Source: Clostridiales bacterium (lineage in GTDB: Bacteria; Bacillota; Clostridia; Christensenellales; Borkfalkiaceae). From it: DNA of 64,000 bases. Within the stretch, counting starts at the first letter, position 1, and each line of letters opens with the position of its first letter. The stretch covers positions 120,025 to 184,024 of the forward strand of contig SVIO01000001.1 in the NCBI GenBank assembly GCA_015069465.1, in the 5' to 3' direction. The notes below the pieces were generated by a model, which was not told where the DNA came from, ran no database searches, and saw nothing but the letters and a program-made list of their open reading frames with translations. Both the position numbers and the translations under genes were made by a program. Positions 60,171 through 64,000 of the stretch are shown here, piece after piece.

Positions 60171-60187
60171 ATTATGTCTAACATAAT
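60171..60187. repeat. 17-bp palindrome, copy 3 (upstream of the 29-aa gene)
   Basis: ATTATGTCTAACATAAT, identical to 22442-22458. TATAAT-like repeats follow on the minus strand, so it could regulate the 29-aa gene. Confidence 0.6.
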
Positions 60188-60218
60188 ATTATGCTAAATC
60201 GTTAGATTTTAACTAATA

Positions 60219-60455
60219 TTATTTTTGTATACTTGCAAACGACTTTAAGCGAGAGGCATTTATTGAAAAATTAACAAAATAACCATCTCTAGATTTTTCT
60301 ATCGTCAGTTTTGGAGACATGCTAAAGTCAAAATAATCTCTTAAAAGTTTTGTAATATCATTTATTAACATCTCCCCAAAATTATCCCCTGTTAACAACC
60401 TATCACTCTCTATTAAAGTTTGAAGCCTAAGTAATTCGTTTTTATCTTTTCTCAT
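60219..60455 (-). CDS. minE: Cell division topological specificity factor MinE
   Basis: 78 aa, short but matching the MinE layout: an N-terminal MinD-binding helix (ELLRLQTLIESDR), then a beta-helix-beta dimer domain (MLINDITKLLRDYFDF, LTIEKSRDGYFVNFSIN). Sequence conservation is low and the call leans on its 4-nt overlap with minD. A MinE implies oscillating MinD, unlike the DivIVA-anchored system of Bacillus. minC is not present. Confidence 0.82.
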   Translation of the reverse strand: MRKDKNELLRLQTLIESDRLLTGDNFGEMLINDITKLLRDYFDFSMSPKLTIEKSRDGYFVNFSINASRLKSFASIQK

Positions 60456-61240
60456 ACCCTTCTTTTTATACTCCCCCTGATACTACCAAAAAATCCCGAA
60501 TATTTTGCAGTTGCATCATAGATTTTTTTTGTACCGTTATGTATGTTTTGTGCAAGCATTTTATATGCCTTATAAGACTGAGTTCGTGAAGATAATTTAT
60601 ATCCACTCGACAAAAAAACGCTATCTTCTTCGGGCAAAACACCAATTAGTTTTATCTTTAAAATTTGTTCAATATCATAAGGGAGCATCATTTTTGAAGA
60701 AACTATCAAGTCGCCTCGAGCACGATTAACGACAAGTCCAATATTATCTAATTCATAACTTTTAAGTACCGACACAACTTTATCTGCATCTCTAATACTT
60801 GTTAAATTTGGCGTTGCAATAACTATTGCACTATCAGCACAAGACACTGCCCTATGAAAACCGATATCTATCCCTGCCGGACAATCTAAAATTATATAGT
60901 CGAACAAAATATCCACACTATCTAAAAGTAATTTAATATTTTGCCCGCTAATATTTGATGAAGGATTTAAATTACCTGATGGAAGTATATATAAACTTCT
61001 TTTATCCCCACATTGTACGAGTGCTTGTTTTATTCTACACCTACATGATAAAACATCGTTTATATCATAACACACTTTATTTTCAACACCTAAAACAACG
61101 TCTAAATTGTTTAGCCCAAAATCTATATCAACCAGCAAAACTTTTGCACCCATATTTGAAAGCGCAATTCCTAAATTTGCCGTTATTGTAGTTTTTCCTA
61201 CGCCACCCTTACCTGATGTAACAACTATTTTTTTTGCCAT
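60452..61240 (-). CDS. minD: Septum-site-determining ATPase MinD
   Basis: ParA/MinD ATPase, 262 aa, with deviant Walker A GKGGVGKTT at residues 10-18, LLVDIDFGLNNLDVVLG, YIILDCPAGID and TPNLTSIRDADKV. The C-terminal FGSIRGSIKRRV suits the membrane-targeting amphipathic helix. SD GAGG. The only visible signal between mreB-like and minD genes is a terminator-like hairpin; no promoter was found. Confidence 0.95.
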   Translation of the reverse strand: MAKKIVVTSGKGGVGKTTITANLGIALSNMGAKVLLVDIDFGLNNLDVVLGVENKVCYDINDVLSCRCRIKQALVQCGDKRSLYILPSGNLNPSSNISGQNIKLLLDSVDILFDYIILDCPAGIDIGFHRAVSCADSAIVIATPNLTSIRDADKVVSVLKSYELDNIGLVVNRARGDLIVSSKMMLPYDIEQILKIKLIGVLPEEDSVFLSSGYKLSSRTQSYKAYKMLAQNIHNGTKKIYDATAKYSGFFGSIRGSIKRRV

Positions 61241-61270
61241 ATAAACCTCTTTTTTAATTGTAAATAAAAA

Positions 61271-61312
61271 AAGACCACGCTTTTTGTCTGTTAAAACAAA
61301 AATGCGTGGTTT
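61271..61312 (-). terminator. Terminator-like hairpin between the mreB-like gene and minD
   Basis: Minus strand: AAACCACGC-A-TTTTTGT pairs with ACAAAAAGCGTGGTCTT (one bulge, 8-nt loop), followed by seven Ts. Confidence 0.8.
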
Positions 61313-61371
61313 TATGTCGTTTAGTTAGTAAAAATACTAATCAAAAAACTGATATTAAATTTTAATTTATA

Positions 61372-62379
61372 TTATTTGTTAGAAAGTGCAACTTTTTTTA
61401 GGAGTTTTGCATTTGCAATAGCAATACCACCACCAAGAGCAACTGCCATCGCCCCATTTTCAGCCACATTTATTTTCATTTGGAATTTATCTGCATAGTA
61501 TTTTTCAAGACCGTATATAGAACTAGCAATTCCCGAAACATATATGCCAGAATTTCTAATTTCTGCACACACTTCTGGTGGCAACTTTCTAAGAACAGAC
61601 ACGGCAAGTTCTTGAACTTTATCGTAATACATTTTTATTGGCACCTGTAAATCCATTGCCCTAATAGAAATTGAGCGAGGTGCACCACTTTTCAAATCTC
61701 GACCATTAACAACCATTGATAATGCATCATTGCTTGCTAAACTGCCAATTTCTTTTTTGATTTTTTCAGCCGTTAGTAGTCCTACTTGAAGACCATAATT
61801 CTCAGCGATATAATCCATAATGTCAACACTTACTTTGTTATATCCAAAATTTACAGAAATTCCGGCAATAATTCCATCTAAAGAAACTGCAGCAATATTT
61901 GTTGTTCCACCTGCCATATCAATTATAAAACATGGAGTAGAATCATTTAGTGGGATTCTTTGACCAAGAGCAGAAAGTAAAGGTGCTTCAGCAAAATAAA
62001 CTTTGTTTATACCACAGTTTTTTGCAACAGTTTTATACTTTGAAATTACCTCATATGAACAGCCACAAGGAACTGATATAATTGCTTGACGCCCAAAAAT
62101 ACTGCTTTTTACGCCAAGTTTGTTCAAAAATGAAGATAAAAGACATTGTGCAACCGATTGATTTACAATTTCCCCTTCAAAAACAGGAAAAACTATTTTT
62201 GTATTGTTTGCAGTTTTACCGATAAGCTTTCTTGCTTCTTCTCCCACAAATTTTACTTCATTTTTATTCTCAAGATTTATTGTTGCAACCGTTGGCTCGC
62301 TTAAAACCAAACCACTGCCTACCATGTATATATTTGTGTTTACACTATCAAAGTCTATTGCCAATTTTACATTAGCCAT
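61372..62379 (-). CDS. MreB/Mbl-family rod-shape protein
   Basis: Actin-like cytoskeletal ATPase, 335 aa. Phosphate-1 loop region AIDFDSVNTNIYMVGSG (usual DLGTxN pattern altered), IISVPCGCSYEV, the phosphate-2 loop FIIDMAGGTTNIAAVSL and adenosine-pocket SGIASSIYGLEKYY (usual GGGALL altered). The altered loops suggest a diverged paralogue, possibly with a specialised role. ATG 62379 (AGGTGG, 5-nt spacing) is preferred to GTG 62388. Downstream are minD and minE, a common shape/division grouping. Confidence 0.85.
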   Translation of the reverse strand: MANVKLAIDFDSVNTNIYMVGSGLVLSEPTVATINLENKNEVKFVGEEARKLIGKTANNTKIVFPVFEGEIVNQSVAQCLLSSFLNKLGVKSSIFGRQAIISVPCGCSYEVISKYKTVAKNCGINKVYFAEAPLLSALGQRIPLNDSTPCFIIDMAGGTTNIAAVSLDGIIAGISVNFGYNKVSVDIMDYIAENYGLQVGLLTAEKIKKEIGSLASNDALSMVVNGRDLKSGAPRSISIRAMDLQVPIKMYYDKVQELAVSVLRKLPPEVCAEIRNSGIYVSGIASSIYGLEKYYADKFQMKINVAENGAMAVALGGGIAIANAKLLKKVALSNK

Positions 62380-62405
62380 TTTTACCACCTATCCACATTA
62401 AAACA

Positions 62406-62427
62406 AACGCTGTGAAAACACAGCGTT
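62406..62427 (-). terminator. Terminator-like hairpin between ppx and the mreB-like gene
   Basis: AACGCTGTG/CACAGCGTT with a 4-nt loop, followed on the minus strand by TGTTTTAA. Confidence 0.6.
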
Positions 62428-62434
62428 AGTTTTA

Positions 62435-63958
62435 TTAAAGAATTTCTAAATTTTTCTTAAATATTTTTCTAAAATCTGCACCGATTTCAAATGCTGAATT
62501 TATTTCTAAAGTAGCATCTCCATCAACTTCTGTTTTAACAATAACCGAATCACCTAAAATATCGCAGTTAACTCCTTTAATAACAGAAGACAAACTTCTA
62601 TCAAGTGCGCTTGCAATACGAAGCATTATACCCATTTTCTTAACAACATCAACATCTTCATCAGTAACTAGGTCACGATATCTTGCCCAATCGAAAGGAT
62701 TTATATCCTCTATTGCCGTATTCGATGCAACGAAAGATGCAAGCACCAAATCTCTATGCGATATTCCATAAATATTAGAATTCAAAATTACATAACCACT
62801 ATGTTTTTCAAAGTTGTAAAAACCAACCCTTTTACCCGTATCATATAGATATGCTGCAACCTTTAGAATTTTTAGGTATTGCCTTGGGAATTTATGCAAA
62901 ACTCTAAGTTGTTTAAACAATTGAACTGAAAGATTTACAACTTGTTCTGTATGCTTTTGGTCACAACCAAATAAGTTAATTAGATTGTTAAGACTATATG
63001 TCAAAACATCTGAAATTGGCTTATCGAGTGTAGATGGAACAACATAATTATAAAGTAAGCCTGTACGCAAGCCACTTCCACTAATAACAACATTTTGTAA
63101 GTTCATATACTTCTTAAATGCTGAAATTACAGCGAGAGCACTTGGGAAAATGTCTGCTCTATCACTTGACAAGCCCTTAATCTTCTTTTTCCTGTCAAGG
63201 TCTAAACCTTTTACTAAATCAAAAACGTGATTAAAGTCGTTATCGTTTATAACATAATTATGAATTGTTTTAAGTGGATACTTTTTCATAATCTTTGTCA
63301 TACGGCAAAGATTTCTAAATGACCCACCAACGCCAATCATTTGTGCTTCAGGGTCAACATCTTTAAGCCACTCAATTTGCTTTAATTGTTCAGTAAAGAA
63401 TTCTTCAATTTTTTGTGTTTGTTCTGTTGGCGACAATCCATCATCAGCAAACAATTCTGTAAGCGTGATAGCACCAAAAGGTAGCGTTTCATAATTAAGC
63501 AAGTTTCGTCTGTTATAATAAACGATTTTTGTGCTTCCACCACCGATTTCTAAAATTATTCCTTTAGGAATATCCATAGTGTTTACAACACCACGATAAA
63601 CGTATATTGCTTCTTCTTCAGCGCTTAAAACACGTAATTTTATACCACATGTTGCGCTAACTTCATCAAGAAAACTGCGTTGATTTTTTGCACGACGAAC
63701 TGCTGCTGTTGCAACAGCGATAATCCTTTCAATGCCGTTAACATCGCATAGTTTTCTAAACATTTTTAATGTTTTAATTGTTTCTTGTACACGAGCAGGT
63801 TTTAAGAAACCATCCTTTTCCATACCTTCGCCAAGACGAGGGCTTTCTTTAAGTTGGTCTACAATTTGAAAATGACCAGTTTCTTTAACTTCTACTAAAA
63901 GTAATCTTGCTGTATTCGAGCCTAAATCAATGATAGCAATTTTTTCCAATTTACTCAC
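62435..63958 (-). CDS. ppx: Ppx/GppA-family exopolyphosphatase
   Basis: ASKHA phosphatase hydrolysing polyphosphate and/or pppGpp. 507 aa: two actin-like domains (IAIIDLGSNTARLLLVEV, AVATAAVRRAKN, LEIGGGSTKIVYY, IGVGGSFRNLCRMTK) and a C-terminal HD-like helical domain (HKFPRQYLKILKVAAYLYDTG, HSGYVI, SHRDLVLASF). The 5' end is complete: a GTG at 63958 lies 6 nt after TATAAT; a TTG at 63949 preceded by GGTGAG is an alternative start. Confidence 0.93.
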   Translation of the reverse strand: MSKLEKIAIIDLGSNTARLLLVEVKETGHFQIVDQLKESPRLGEGMEKDGFLKPARVQETIKTLKMFRKLCDVNGIERIIAVATAAVRRAKNQRSFLDEVSATCGIKLRVLSAEEEAIYVYRGVVNTMDIPKGIILEIGGGSTKIVYYNRRNLLNYETLPFGAITLTELFADDGLSPTEQTQKIEEFFTEQLKQIEWLKDVDPEAQMIGVGGSFRNLCRMTKIMKKYPLKTIHNYVINDNDFNHVFDLVKGLDLDRKKKIKGLSSDRADIFPSALAVISAFKKYMNLQNVVISGSGLRTGLLYNYVVPSTLDKPISDVLTYSLNNLINLFGCDQKHTEQVVNLSVQLFKQLRVLHKFPRQYLKILKVAAYLYDTGKRVGFYNFEKHSGYVILNSNIYGISHRDLVLASFVASNTAIEDINPFDWARYRDLVTDEDVDVVKKMGIMLRIASALDRSLSSVIKGVNCDILGDSVIVKTEVDGDATLEINSAFEIGADFRKIFKKNLEIL

Positions 63959-64000
63959 CGTACCATTATAATATTTTTCGCACTAATTATAACACAAAAT

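Noticed and set aside
1..64000. CRISPR arrays, insertion sequences, rRNA genes
   Set aside because: No regularly spaced direct repeats, transposase frames or rRNA signatures were found on either strand.

Overview
The window comes from a low-GC, endospore-forming Firmicute, most likely an anaerobic, gut-type member of the Clostridia. The evidence is a complete spoIIIAA-AH operon, spoIVB, a GerW/YtfJ pair, two sporulation-type D,D-carboxypeptidases, an IspH-ribosomal protein S1 fusion, and Firmicute gene orders such as nadK-argR-recN-spoIVB and folD-ispA-tlyA-nusB-yqhY. No sequence here fixes the genus. Most genes carry clear Shine-Dalgarno (SD) sites. A small set has none and instead has a -10-like box 5-7 nt before the start codon, which suggests leaderless transcripts.

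Layout. 1-9550: a class A penicillin-binding protein (cut by the window edge), divergent from miaB-mutS-mutL-miaA and a YnbB-type PLP lyase. 9579-16115: lexA divergent from a 53-aa Cys-rich ORF with an SOS-like box between them, aspA divergent from an Lrp/AsnC regulator, a tyrosine recombinase divergent from a membrane-bound PadR-type regulator, and an RsuA/RluB pseudouridine synthase. 16138-42300: a long minus-strand housekeeping and sporulation block (dacF-ytfJ-DUF2953, scpAB, lysA, dacF, spoIVB-recN-argR-nadK-tlyA-ispA-folD-nusB-yqhY-spoIIIAH-AA, ispH/rpsA-plsC-cmk, flavoprotein-surE, TVP38, rnhA, proC), with tRNA-Trp on the plus strand after it.

42669-51770 is an accessory sugar region: a PfkB kinase, a class I mannose-6-phosphate-isomerase-like protein with a degenerate N-terminal P-loop domain, a mutarotase-like protein, a fucose-isomerase-fold protein and a D-lyxose isomerase in one operon, preceded by two separately promoted GH1 glycosidases. 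No transporter is present. A route from a beta-linked disaccharide to free aldose, ketose and ketose phosphate is plausible. 51809-54500 holds a TetR/CDF metal-efflux pair, a divergent zinc-ribbon membrane protein/XRE regulator pair with an operator inside a consensus promoter, a cloverleaf-folding DNA element sharing 15 nt with the adjacent tRNA-Ser gene, and a perfect 12-bp inverted repeat.

54579-63958 returns to housekeeping genes: dCMP deaminase, nrdR, a DUF1294 protein, NAD(P)HX repair, recX, yigZ, tyrS, a 29-aa membrane peptide, minE-minD, an mreB/mbl homologue and a Ppx/GppA phosphatase. The most notable unexplained signals are the cloverleaf element, the zinc-ribbon/XRE switch, the SOS-linked Cys-rich peptide, the leaderless-promoter pattern and a 17-bp palindrome found at three distant loci. 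I found no CRISPR array, insertion sequence or prophage.
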